A stretch of DNA of 64,000 nucleotides from Brachycybe producta (Eukaryota; Arthropoda; Diplopoda; Playtdesmida; Andrognathidae). Below, piece by piece: positions 35,865 to 45,272 of the stretch. The notes beneath the pieces are model-generated. The model saw nothing but the letters and a program-made list of their open reading frames with translations, had not been told where the DNA came from and did no database searches. Every line of letters starts with the position of its first letter. Position 1 is the stretch's first letter. The stretch is from positions 1,906,501-1,970,500 of the forward strand of contig JAUPFP010000033.1 of NCBI GenBank assembly GCA_036925085.1, read 5' to 3'. The position numbers and the translations under genes were made by a program.

Positions 35865-37796
35865 CTATGTTGTTACAGTTTCTTGATCACAACACCCGTC
35901 TACCGATAGGTCCTGTTTTCGACGTTTTCTTTTCATAAGCTTGAGCCCGTGTGCCTTTTGCTTGTGAACACTCAAACCACGTTTTTTTCTCGAACAATAT
36001 CCACACACGTCGCACACGAGTTTGTTGTAATCCTCACTATTGCTGTGACATTGCAGGTGACGTCTAAACGCTTCTTTTTGTTTATACTTTGTACCGCAAA
36101 TGTCACACATGTATGGTTTTAATCCCATGTGTATGGCCGAAACGTGATTATTCAGAACTTCCTTTGTCTGAAACCGTTTCCCACATTCCTCGCACATAAA
36201 TTCCCTTATGTTATTATGCGTAAGCTCGTGTTTCCTCATCCGTGTTATGTCTGGAGCAGTGAAGCTACATTCTTTGCATTTGACCTTGTCCGGGTGATCA
36301 TGTTTAACTCGCTCGTGTATTCGTAGTTGGTAATTTGCATAACATACGAAATCGCACTTTGTACAATTAATGTTCATTTCGAGTGGATTTCCATCCATGT
36401 CCACATGGTGTATGGCCATTATGTGACGCTTAAGAAAAAATATTCGACGTGTTTTGTGCCCACAGTATTTACACGTAGGAAATTCTGTTCCGCAATTTGT
36501 ATCACAGTGTGTAACGTACTGGGTTTCGTTTTCAATTTGTTTATTACATTTCTTGCAAGTGAACTGTTTCGAAGATTCGGAGTTTTTGCTTAAATTGTCT
36601 CCATCATCTTCAGAAGTTTCTTGGTTTTCTGCGAAAATAGTTTCTTGGTTTTCTTCGAAAACAGTTTCTTGGTTTTCTTCGAAAACAGTTTCTTGGTTTT
36701 CTTCGAAAACAGTTTCTTGGTTTTCTTCGAAAACAGTTTCTTGGTTTTCTGCGAAAACAGTTTCTTGGTTTTCTTCGAAAACAGTTTCTTGGTTTTCTGC
36801 GAAAACAGTTTCTTGGTTTTCTGCGAAAACAGTTTCTTGGTTTTCTGCGAAAACAGTTTCTTGGTTTTCTGCGAAAACAGTTTCTTGGTTTTCTGCGAAA
36901 ACAGTTTCTTGGTTTTCTGCGAAAACAGTTTCTTGGTTTTCTGCGAAAACAGTTTCTTGGTTTTCTGCGAAAATAGTTCCTTGATTTTCAATGTTGGCTT
37001 CCTCGTTCAAGTTCGTTAAAATCTGCAAAGTTTCTGTCGACTTTCTTTTTTGAGTTGGTTTATTTTTTAAATGATTATCTTTATTTTTATGGTTCTGTGG
37101 TTCACCATTCTGTTTAGTTTCTTTCTGAGTCAGTCCATTCTGGTTAGTTTCCTTCTCTGTGGGACTATTAGTTCTTTCGTTGTTGTCGGTGTCACAACCT
37201 GTGATACTGTTAGGACTACTACTCGATGTTGATTCTTCATTAATAGTATAATGAATAACAAAATCCACTGTTTTCTCACTTTGTATAACTTTTTCCAGCT
37301 GAAGTTCTGGTTCTAGGCTGCACTGAGTTGCAACATGATTATATTTAGGATTTTCTACAAGTTTTCCCTTGTAGTGCCACTGACAGATGCTTTGCTTTAA
37401 ACTCTTGATCCCCATACTGTCTGCAATTTGCAACATACAATCGGCATGTTCTTTAGGAACGGTCGTTTTTCCAGTGTACACAAACTCAATGAGGTAGTCA
37501 ATGTCTTCTGCATGGTGAGCAACACTGTCTAAATTGAGACATTGAAGACTGTTGGCGGATTCACCAGGACTTCCACCCTTAGCAAGCTTTTCTTGACCGC
37601 ATAGAAGAGTGTCACTTGATTTAAAGACATCCTTGAGTACGGGCAAAAGAAACACAAGAACACACTTGTGGACTTTCTTCTGTTGTCCATGACAAGAGAT
37701 AATGAAGTCCACCAGAAATTCCTCGTTGCAGAACTCCCATAGTTTGGTAGATAAGCCTTTGTCGTGATCTTCCCACTCTAAACGTATTTCTCCCAT
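35865..37796 (-). CDS. B12: BTB-C2H2 zinc finger protein with octapeptide-repeat linker
   Basis: 643 aa from MGEIRLEWEDHDKGLSTK, the longest product. Codons upstream to 37853 are excluded by the acceptor ACCATTTCAG|AGATCG. BTB about 5-125 (IISCHGQQKKVHKC). Linker: Q/N/K-rich segment like that of B9, QKRKSTE, then about fifteen copies of ENQETVF[AE]. Seven fingers at about 414-620, with F1 absent and F2 C2HC (HCDTNC). F4 has CYANYQLRIH. F5 has lost one residue between its histidines (KHELTH for KHERLTH), leaving H-x3-H, which still permits zinc binding. F8 begins CDVCGYCSRKKRGLSVHKQK and diverges from B9-B11. The repeat is strongly acidic and polar, likely disordered. Confidence 0.92.
   Translation of the reverse strand: MGEIRLEWEDHDKGLSTKLWEFCNEEFLVDFIISCHGQQKKVHKCVLVFLLPVLKDVFKSSDTLLCGQEKLAKGGSPGESANSLQCLNLDSVAHHAEDIDYLIEFVYTGKTTVPKEHADCMLQIADSMGIKSLKQSICQWHYKGKLVENPKYNHVATQCSLEPELQLEKVIQSEKTVDFVIHYTINEESTSSSSPNSITGCDTDNNERTNSPTEKETNQNGLTQKETKQNGEPQNHKNKDNHLKNKPTQKRKSTETLQILTNLNEEANIENQGTIFAENQETVFAENQETVFAENQETVFAENQETVFAENQETVFAENQETVFAENQETVFAENQETVFEENQETVFAENQETVFEENQETVFEENQETVFEENQETVFEENQETIFAENQETSEDDGDNLSKNSESSKQFTCKKCNKQIENETQYVTHCDTNCGTEFPTCKYCGHKTRRIFFLKRHIMAIHHVDMDGNPLEMNINCTKCDFVCYANYQLRIHERVKHDHPDKVKCKECSFTAPDITRMRKHELTHNNIREFMCEECGKRFQTKEVLNNHVSAIHMGLKPYMCDICGTKYKQKEAFRRHLQCHSNSEDYNKLVCDVCGYCSRKKRGLSVHKQKAHGLKLMKRKRRKQDLSVDGCCDQETVTT
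36616..36975 (-). repeat. 24 bp coding minisatellite in B12 (about 15 units)
   Basis: Unit GTTTCTTGGTTTTCTKCGAA+AACA on the plus strand, about fifteen copies with very few differences. Most of these are G/T changes that switch Ala and Glu in the product, plus A/T changes (Val/Ile) in the outermost units. Other frames through the array are also open. Confidence 0.95.
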
Positions 37797-37804
37797 GTCG
37801 ATCT

Positions 37805-37900
37805 CTGAAATGGTGAATTTCGATACCTGCGTGCAAAAATGATAACGAATCATTAATTAACCAATAACCATTTGCAAACTTAATGATCATTATAATATAC
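37805..37900 (-). other. Predicted 5'UTR intron of B12
   Basis: Acceptor ACCATTTCAG|AGATCG (AG at 37805-37806). The donor is tentatively GTATAT (37895-37900). A second acceptor-like TTGCACGCAG|GTATCG lies in between, so alternative acceptors are possible. Confidence 0.4.
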
Positions 37901-37971
37901 GGGTTGGTCCTTTCTTGTCTTGCACGCGCGATATCAAAGTTGAAAAATGCACACTTTGCAGTACATGATGT

Positions 37972-37988
37972 CCAGAAGATGGCACCAC
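37972..37988 (+). promoter_or_regulatory. CTCF-like element upstream of B12
   Basis: CCAGAAGATGGCACCAC, 176 bp upstream of the ATG. AGATGGCACC is a near-ideal insect-type core. Confidence 0.65.
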
Positions 37989-38024
37989 AGTCTTACACAG
38001 AAAGTATACTACACCAAGTATCTT

Positions 38025-38252
38025 ATACTAGCGTTAGTCCATTAGTATTAGCAGACCGCATGCGTATTGCCATCTTATCGTTTTATATCGGATTTTATAT
38101 AGGTTTCTTATAGTGAACGTCTCATCGGCAGTTTTCATTGGTGATCAATAGATGGCGCTGCTAACGCAAATTTGCAATCACTTTCCTATATAAAACGATA
38201 AAATGGCAATACGCATGCGGTCTGCTAATACTAATGGGCTAACGCTAGTGTA
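38025..38252. mobile_element. Foldback element with CTCF-like core in the loop
   Basis: Arms of about 62 bp: TATACTAGCGTTAGTCCATT...GCAGACCGCATGCGTATTGC on the left, and GCAATACGCATGCGGTCTGC...CTAACGCTAGTGTA on the right. The loop carries GATCAATAGATGGCGCTGCT. The left end lies 37 bp from the B12 element. Confidence 0.75.
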
Positions 38253-38281
38253 TCATATATCAAAATAAATATACGAAGGTA

Positions 38282-38510
38282 GTTAACTCACCAAGGAGCT
38301 TTTCTTCTGGAGCATTTCGTGACAAAACTGAATGTGGCCAGTAGATGGCGCAAATTGTACTTAGTGCTTCAGTTACATTAGGATTTAACGGACAAATAAA
38401 TTGATGACATTTTACACATGTCTTCCTTCTAGCTTCAAAAAACAGACGATCCTTCACTCACTTTTAACGTTTTTTTCTAACATGGAGTTGCTTTTACCTT
38501 TATAAATTTA
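38282..38510. mobile_element. Family D element with a perfect CTCF-like core
   Basis: Contains GTGGCCAGTAGATGGCGCAA, in which CCAGTAGATGGCGC matches CCASYAGRKGGCRS at all positions, then TTGTACTTAGTGCTTCAG. At the right are 'cttctagcttcaaaaaacag' and 'cactcacttttaacg'. Parallel in order to 17812-18035. Confidence 0.6.
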
Positions 38511-39169
38511 TGTTCTTTATATATGTTTATGTCTATTTATCCTTGGTTTTAAAAAGCAAACAAAGTTCTACCATAGTCTTTTTTTTTACAAACCTCAGCA
38601 CTTAAAAACAATTAATAATAATTTTATTATTTGTCTGATTATTATTAATTATGCAAATGTTAAAATTAGATTCAATATATATTTAAATAATTTATTCATA
38701 TAATTTAAGTAATTTAGTTAATTATATTTAAATAATTTAGTTAATTATATTTAAATAATTTAGTTAATTATATTTAAATAATTTAATAAATATCTTTTAA
38801 ACTTCGGTGCTATTAAAATATTTTAAAAATTAAAAGTATATTTTTTTAAAAAAAGATACGATTTTATTTTTTAAACATGATTTTTTTAATAATATAAATT
38901 AGATAAATAAAATAACAAAACAATGCCTTCGTCAACTATAATACAGAGGAGTTTTATATTGAAAACTTTAAACAAAATTAGTAGAATATCCAATATTAAA
39001 TACGAATTACGACAGGGGTTATCTTTTTCCAAAACATAAATCGAAAACTTAATTATTTAACAGTGCTAAAAGAATTTTCCAATTTATTTAAAAAAAAAGT
39101 ATCAAAAAATATGAATGAATCAAGAATATAACAAAAATGGTAGAAACGGTGAATTTGGTTGTTCATAAA
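38511..39169. other. Intergenic, AT-rich, short tandem repeat
   Basis: 38708-38790 has about 3.5 copies of a 23 bp unit TTAATTATATTTAAATAATT+TAG. The rest is AT-rich and featureless. Confidence 0.5.
38708..38790. repeat. 23 bp AT-rich tandem repeat
   Basis: Direct copies of TTAATTATATTTAAATAATT+TAG, three nearly perfect and a partial, non-coding. Confidence 0.8.
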
Positions 39170-40651
39170 TTAAGACGTAGGTTTACTCGAATTTTGTACT
39201 TCACATTGATCGGTTCCTGTTGGCTCTTCTTCGAGTTCGATACCGTGTTTCTTTTTCACATGAGTCCGCAACTCAAACTTTTTTCTTAACCGATGTCCAC
39301 AGACGTGGCAAACAAACTTATAATCCACTTTACCCTCATGACGTTGCATGTGCATCTTGAAACTAAACGAGTCTAAATACTCCACATTACAAATGTGACA
39401 CTTGTGAGGTTTCATTCCCTTGTGTTTAATCAAAACGTGCCTATTCAGTCTTCCGCTCGTCTTAAATCTTTCTCCACATTCCTCACACATGTAGTCCTTT
39501 CTTTTCTGATGTACAATTCGTTCGTGTTTTTGTAATTTATTAACATAAGGAGCTGTATAGGAGCATTCCTTACACTTGAATTTGTTCAATCGTTCGTGCT
39601 TGTATAAACAGTGAGTTCGTAATTGATGTTTTGCATAACATATGAAGTCGCAATTCGGACACTTGAGATTCTTTTCGAGAGGATTTCCTTCTGTATCCAC
39701 TTGATGTTTAGCCATGACATGTTGTTGAAGAGTCTGCTTATTAAGTGTTTTGTAATCGCAATATTTACAAGCGAGAGGTTCCGTTCCACACTTTGAATCG
39801 CGGTGAATATTTAACATGTTACTGCTTCCAACATCTGTATTGCAAAACTTGCAAACGAACGGCAATGTCTCTGTTTTGGAGTGGATATACAAGTGACGTT
39901 TGAGTCGTGATGGAATTTTAGCAACAAAATCACAGTGAGGACATTTGAAACTTTTCTTTTGTTGGACTGTGTCGTTTGCTGATGTTGGTGTTTCTTCGTT
40001 TGAAGCTGTTCCAACATTAGTTTCCTTCTTGAAGTCAGTTCTTGTTAGATTTTCCAGAGATTTTGTTTCCAGATTAATGCTCTTATTAGATTTTACATCA
40101 TCGTCATCATCATCATCATGAACATCGCTGAGACTACCTAGGTTGACAAATTTGTCAATAACATTCATTTGAGTTTGTGGTCTTAAATGCATGACATCTT
40201 TAGGTTCACTGATGTTTATAAGTTTCCCTTGACTACTGTACCGTCCGAGACTTTCCTTTAGGCTTTTAATCTCCATGTTATCTGCAATATGCATCAGACA
40301 ATTGGCATGTTCTTTAGGAACAATTATCTTTCCTGTATATGCAAAATGAATCAAATAGTTCATGTCTTCCGGATGGTCAACAATGTTGTCCAAATTGAGA
40401 CAGTTGACCTCTTGTATCTTTGAGGATCCATCTTTTGCTACCTCTTCATTCTCGATAGAAAAAGTGTCAGTGGACTCAAAAGACTCTTTGAGCAAGGGAA
40501 AGAGAAAAGCCAATACAAATTTGTGGACTTTCAGCTGTTGTCCGTGACAAGTCACACTGAAGTCCGCTAGAAATTCCTCGTTGAAAAACTCCCATAGTTT
40601 GGTGGATAACGCTTTATCGTGATCTTTCCACTCTACCAGCATTTCTCCCAT
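39170..40651 (-). CDS. B13: BTB-C2H2 zinc finger protein ('CNTDVGS' group)
   Basis: 493 aa from MGEMLVEWKDHDKALSTK. Thirteen in-frame codons upstream are excluded because the acceptor TTAATATTACAG|AGGGAT lies within them. BTB about 5-120 (EEFLADFSVTCHGQQLKVHKF, ending GRYSSQGK). The linker is the shortest among the close relatives, about 100 residues. L-R-P-Q replaces R-L-R-P-R, there is a run of Asp, and no basic NLS is evident. Eight fingers at about 237-475. F2 is CKFCNTDVGSSNMLNIH, almost identical to B14 and like B7. F5 recognition residues are Y/N/K/K. Tail EEEPTGTDQCEVQNSSKPTS. B13 and B14 are adjacent and the most similar pair in F1-F8 outside B16-B18. Confidence 0.93.
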   Translation of the reverse strand: MGEMLVEWKDHDKALSTKLWEFFNEEFLADFSVTCHGQQLKVHKFVLAFLFPLLKESFESTDTFSIENEEVAKDGSSKIQEVNCLNLDNIVDHPEDMNYLIHFAYTGKIIVPKEHANCLMHIADNMEIKSLKESLGRYSSQGKLINISEPKDVMHLRPQTQMNVIDKFVNLGSLSDVHDDDDDDDVKSNKSINLETKSLENLTRTDFKKETNVGTASNEETPTSANDTVQQKKSFKCPHCDFVAKIPSRLKRHLYIHSKTETLPFVCKFCNTDVGSSNMLNIHRDSKCGTEPLACKYCDYKTLNKQTLQQHVMAKHQVDTEGNPLEKNLKCPNCDFICYAKHQLRTHCLYKHERLNKFKCKECSYTAPYVNKLQKHERIVHQKRKDYMCEECGERFKTSGRLNRHVLIKHKGMKPHKCHICNVEYLDSFSFKMHMQRHEGKVDYKFVCHVCGHRLRKKFELRTHVKKKHGIELEEEPTGTDQCEVQNSSKPTS

Positions 40652-40659
40652 ATATCCCT

Positions 40660-40732
40660 CTGTAATATTAAAAATTGATACATAACACAATAATGATAAT
40701 GAACTTGTAAATATTTATGGCAAAAAGCTTAC
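40660..40732 (-). other. Predicted 5'UTR intron of B13
   Basis: Donor AAT|GTAAGC (40727-40732) and acceptor TTTTTAATATTACAG|AGGG (AG at 40660-40661) give a 73 bp intron whose 3' end lies eight bases before the ATG. Confidence 0.55.
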
Positions 40733-40841
40733 ATTAAAAATACCACTGTCAAATCTTTTTGATTATACCGTGGCACAGAGGCAATTACCCTACTTTTGTA
40801 GTTTAATACAGGTCTAAGGTTACATGGTACAAAGAGTTCAT

Positions 40842-40983
40842 TATACTATAGTTATGTTACGTTTATAGTCGACATTTCAGGCTGATATACTGTATGTCCT
40901 CTCTGGTTTGCAGTCAAATTGCACACAGATCAGAGAGATCACATTAAGCGCGAAATGTCGACTATGAACGTTACAGTATAGTA
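40842..40983. mobile_element. Short foldback element upstream of B13
   Basis: TATACTATAGTTATGTTACG and TATAGTCGACATTTC are mirrored by GAAATGTCGACTATGAACGT and TACAGTATAGTA. 142 bp in total, arms about 35 bp. It lies between B13 and its CTCF-like element. Confidence 0.75.
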
Positions 40984-41141
40984 GATATAAGCATTTTGGT
41001 TAAACCAGTGATAATACCACTGTATAGAACTCCCTCGTTATACTGACATAAAGGTATAAAATGTAAACAAAACAGTTCTTGTCAAATTTGTCAGTAAGCC
41101 TCTTTAAATTTTGAATGAAAGTGTTAAAATGGATAAAACTT

Positions 41142-41158
41142 CCAGAAGGTAGCACCAC
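41142..41158 (+). promoter_or_regulatory. CTCF-like element upstream of B13
   Basis: CCAGAAGGTAGCACCAC, 491 bp upstream of the ATG, or about 350 bp without the inserted 142 bp element. The GGC is changed to AGC, which would weaken binding. Confidence 0.45.
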
Positions 41159-41234
41159 TGACTATATGCTCCAGTTCTTTAACATGTAGTTGAGCTGCCT
41201 CCATGTATATGCCGTCATAGCTGCCCCCATGATA

Positions 41235-41372
41235 CAGGCATTTAGAAATCGGGAAGAACTTCAGTTGGCTCCGCCCTTTTTATGACGACCGGCAACTTCT
41301 AATTGGTTTGTTGCGTGGTTCGACGTTGAAAAGGGCGGAGCATGTGGCGTCAGACCCACCAAGAAGTTAACT
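41235..41372. mobile_element. Family B element, 3'-truncated
   Basis: TA followed by CAGGCATTTAGAAATCGGGA and GTTGGCTCCGCCCTTTTTAT, as in the other copies. It stops after 'catgtggcgtcagaccc', so the right arm is missing. Confidence 0.7.
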
Positions 41373-42040
41373 TTCTATTCTGTGTTCTAGTTATGTAGTT
41401 TCTAAACTAATTATATTTTTTAAGAATTTAAAATTTTTTTTACAAACAGTTGTTTCTTCTAGTATTTTATCTAAATCAATTATGGATTTTATTTATTTAT
41501 TAAGAAGCTGAGAATTTTAACCTAATGTTAAAATATTTTTTAAAAAAATTGCATTGCAATATTGTTATATTGCTTTGATGCTTAAAAAATTGCGCTTATA
41601 TTTAATGAAAAATAAATTTATAACACTCGATTTAAAGGAAAAAAAAACTCCCGATTTTATTTATATAAAAAAAAAACTATTTTAACAAAGCTGCGCCTGA
41701 GGCCTGAGTCCTGAGGCTAATTTCATACACAAGTTATGTTAGACAAATCTAGAGACAAAACAATTAAAAAAAATGCTGTCATAATTTGTTTTTTATCTAC
41801 TACTTATGGATAAATATACAGAGAAGGTTATGAATTTGTTTAAAAATTCCACATATTCTAAACACAACATACAGAAAAGAAAAAATTACACATTTTTCAA
41901 TTACACACATCCATCCTATGTTAAACATGAATTACTACAGGGACCATTTTCCTTTATGTAATGAGAGAAAATCTAATAATTATTTAACAACAAAGACGTT
42001 TCACATTAATAATAATCATTATAATGAAGTTACAAAAATA
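41373..42040. other. Intergenic, AT-rich
   Basis: No gene or repeat that I can support. 41694-41720 has 'gcctgaggcctgagtcctga', a local near-tandem of CCTGAG. Confidence 0.3.
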
Positions 42041-42130
42041 TTTAATAATGTACCAATAAATTGAATACAACGGTAGGATTAGGGAGGGGGGAGAATGGTA
42101 GAAACTGAAACGAATTTGGCAGTTCTTAAA

Positions 42131-42150
42131 TTACGAAGTCGGTATGCTCA

Positions 42151-42188
<38 letters not shown>

Positions 42189-43774
42189 TGGATTTGGCGT
42201 GGATGGGGTGCAGTTGGGTCCTCTTCTAGTTCGATACCGTGTTTCTTTTGAACGTGAGTCCGCAGCTCAAACTTTCTTCTCAAACGATGTCCGCAGATGT
42301 GACATACGAACTTGTATTCCACTTTACCTTCGTGGCGTTGCATGTGTATCTTGAAACTTATGGTGTTTACATATTCCACATTACAAATGTGACACTTGTG
42401 AGGTTTTACACCCTTGTGTTGAACCAAAACGTGATTACTCAATCTTCCGCTCGTCTTATATCGGTTGCCGCATTCCTCACACATGTAGTCTTTTCTTTTC
42501 TGATGTATAACTCGTTCGTGTTGAACTAATTTATTAATGTACGGAGCTGTGAAGCTACATTCCTTACATTTGAACCTGTTCACTCGTTCATGTTTGTATA
42601 AGGAGTGGATTCGTAGTTGGTGTTTTGCATAACATACGAAGTCACAATCTGAACATTTGACATTCTTTTCGAGTGGATTTCCGTCCGCATCCACTTGATG
42701 TTTGGCCATGATGTGTTGTTGAAATGTATGTTTGTAAAGTGTCTTGAATTCGCAGTATTTGCATGCGAGAGGTTCCTTTCCGCATTTTGAATCACGGTGG
42801 ATGTTTAACATGTTGCTGCTTCCAACATCTGCTTTGCAAAACTTACAAATGAACTTTGTGTGTGTTCTAGTATGGATTTCCATGTGGCGTTCGAGTCGAG
42901 AAGGAAACTTTGCTACGAAAACACAGTGAGGGCATTTGAGAGTTTTCTTATCTTTACTTGCTTCGTCTGCTGTCGTCGGTGTTTCTTCGTTTGAAGGGGT
43001 TCCACTGTTAGCTTCGTTTTCAGAGTTAGTTCCGGGAGTTTCTGCAGTGTTTGGCGTTTTGTCTGCTGTTTTCTTGGAGGGATCTACTACATTTTGACAT
43101 TTCTTGGCTGCACTCGTTCTAGTATATTTAGTCCTCCTCTTTCGAGACCTAGTTGTTTTTCTGTTATCGCCGTTGTCGGAACAATCATCGTCGAAAATAG
43201 AATTTGCTCCTAAGTCATCATCGTCATCATTGGAGCTCAATAAGTCAAGAGATTCGTCGGTAACCTTCACTTCAGTTCGTGGTCTCAGTCGGCTTGAACA
43301 TATGACATCTTTAGGTTCACTCTTCTCTTTAGGTTTCTTTTTGCTGTGCCATTGATCGAGGCTGGTCTTTAGACTCTGAATCTCCATGTTATCTGCGATG
43401 CGCATCAGACAATCAGCATGTTCCTTAGGAACGGTGGTTTTTCCGGTGTATGCAAACTGAATGAGATAGTCCATGTCCTCTGGATGGTCAGCAATGTTGT
43501 CCAAATTGAGACAGTGAAGCTGAGGTATCTTTGAGAATTCAACTGGACTACCGTCTTTAGTTAGCTCTTCACGTTCGAGAGAAAAGGTGCTACTTGACCG
43601 AAAGGACTCTTTGAGCATGGGAAAGAGAAGAGCCAGGACAAACTTGTGGACTTTTATCTGTTGTCCCTGACAAGCAACGCTGAAGTCCACCAGGTATTCC
43701 TCGTTGAAGTATTCCCACAGTTTATTGGACATGGCTTTGTCATGATCCTTCCACCTTAATTGCATTTCTCCCAT
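42131..43774 (-). CDS. B14: BTB-C2H2 zinc finger protein with poly-Asn tail
   Basis: 547 aa from MGEMQLRWKDHDKAMSNK. Codons upstream to 43834 lie beyond the acceptor ACCATTTCAG|AGATC. BTB about 5-130 with LWEYFNEEYLVDFSVACQGQ (His of CHG to Gln). Linker: R-L-R-P-R, D-rich part, RSRKRRTKYTR, then a T/A/N-rich stretch. Eight fingers at about 281-518. F1-F2 spacing is short (HTRTHTKFIC) and F2 is CKADVGSSNMLNIH. The tail contains eleven consecutive Asn coded by an ATT/AAT microsatellite just before the terminal MSIPTS. Without it the tail would resemble those of B8 and B13 (-KSTS, -KPTS). Expected nuclear DNA-binding protein. Confidence 0.93.
42151..42186 (-). repeat. AAT microsatellite coding poly-Asn in B14
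   Basis: Twelve or so ATT triplets on the plus strand, in frame, giving 11 Asn before MSIPTS. Likely polymorphic. Confidence 0.9.
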
Positions 43775-44121
43775 CTTGTCTTCCTTTTTTTTGATCTCTG
43801 AAATGGTAAAATTCGATATCTGGATGTGCTGCAATCATGTTTTCAAATATAAGGCCATTTACCCTTACCTCGGTAAGGCACTAAGGTTATATGAATTATA
43901 CAATATACCTTACTTACAAAATAAGCACTTTACCTGTATATTAAAACGTACAACTTGAAATAAACAGCTTTTGCTTTCAAATCTTCAACTGTGATTGATC
44001 AAAGAACGATTTTTGCAATTTTTCTTGCCTTTGTTTCTTCAAGTGCGATCCAAGCTATACAGTATACATGTAATTTCAATGACAATAATTATACAAAGCA
44101 AAAAAAAAAATACCTAAATAA

Positions 44122-44138
44122 CCAGAAGATGGCAGCAG
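44122..44138 (+). promoter_or_regulatory. CTCF-like element upstream of B14
   Basis: CCAGAAGATGGCAGCAG, 348 bp upstream of the ATG, nearly the array consensus. Confidence 0.65.
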
Positions 44139-44235
44139 TGTTTCCAACTTAAATTCAAGGTTCGCTTTATTATGATAACCGTGCTATGAGAGGCTTATGA
44201 GTTAGAATTGAAAGAGTCTATGGTAAACTACTAAA

Positions 44236-44550
44236 CTGCAAAGATAAATATAGGTATCTCAACTATAAGCCCTGCCTATGAAACATTCCGTGCTAGAGCT
44301 GAGTGTGGTCAATAGGTTGCGCCACCTCTACTTAGAGATAAATCACTTTTAATTACACTACAGTAATAAGATTCAATGAAAAAATTGAACATGCAAAAAC
44401 AGCGGATGGTCTAGAAATACATTCATGATTATCTTTATAGATAAGTAATTAGTGAAGATAAGAATAAAGAGAACCTTGAAGTGAGGCTATACAACTCACT
44501 CACGACGTGTTTCTCTAACATGATGTTTAGCTACCTCTATTATTTATCTT
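44236..44550. mobile_element. Family D element, most complete copy
   Basis: Left end AAGATAAATATAGGTATCTC; right end, inverted, GCTACCTCTATTATTTATCT. So the family has terminal inverted repeats of about 22 bp. Inside are GGTCAATAGGTTGCGCCACC (a mutated CTCF-like core) and 'tacttagagataaatcact'. No coding sequence. Confidence 0.65.
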
Positions 44551-44814
44551 TGTGGAACCGGTTTACAGACTTATGGCCCCTAAATTAATTCAAGAAGGAA
44601 ACTAGGCACTTGAACTTCAATATGAACCTTGTGAGAGCAAGGTTTCAACATAGAAAAATCCCTGTTCAAGGGGTACACAATAAAACAGGGGTTGTTTTTA
44701 AGTTTTCACGTTGGAACATTGTTCATAGGGTTCAAGTTGATAAGTTCAAGTGCTAACATTTTTCTCATTTGGGCCCTTGTACTTTCAAAAGTTCCAACAA
44801 AAAAACTTTAAAAA

Positions 44815-45085
44815 GCAAAAATTCCACCTGATTTTCAAACTCTAGAGAAATTGAAAGTGTGTGAGAAACTAGAAAAGTAGAAAAAAAAATATCAACTGCT
44901 TAAAGGTTGGGTCATTTTTCAAATTGACACAAAACAGCTTATTTTAAAAAATATCAACATGAAATTACCCTTAAGTGCTATCACTTAAGGGTAATTTTAT
45001 GTTGATATTTCTTCAAATAAGCTATCCTTCTAGTTTCTAAAACACTTTAAAAGTTTCGCTTAATTTTCTCAGTTTGTGGGGCATT
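44815..45085. mobile_element. Family A foldback with a near-perfect hairpin
   Basis: Carries 'gtgtgagaaactagaaaagt' and the inverted 'ccttctagtttctaaaacac'. The core at about 44950-45010 is a palindrome: ATCAACATGAAATTACCCTT + AAGTG, a four-base spacer, then its complement. The GAACAGCTG end is missing. Confidence 0.65.
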
Positions 45086-45272
45086 AATTACACTATAAAA
45101 CCAGCTTAATTATGCAACTAAACGGAAAAGTTTTCCCATTTATTTTTTTTATATAATAATGTAAAATTATCAAAAAAAAACACATTTTAATTTAAAATCA
45201 TAAATACAGAAAAAAATTTATGAAGTGCTTTTTCACAATATTTCTTATATAATTCCTTCAATTATGAGGGTT

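Noticed and set aside
36454-37019. Alternative open frames across the B12 repeat
   Set aside because: Same cause as in B7: a 24 bp unit without stops. Low-complexity products only.
27614-37796. Calling B11 or B5 pseudogenes because fingers are lost
   Set aside because: Frames are intact over 460-510 codons and the remaining Cys/His ligands are preserved, so finger loss looks evolutionary rather than degenerative.
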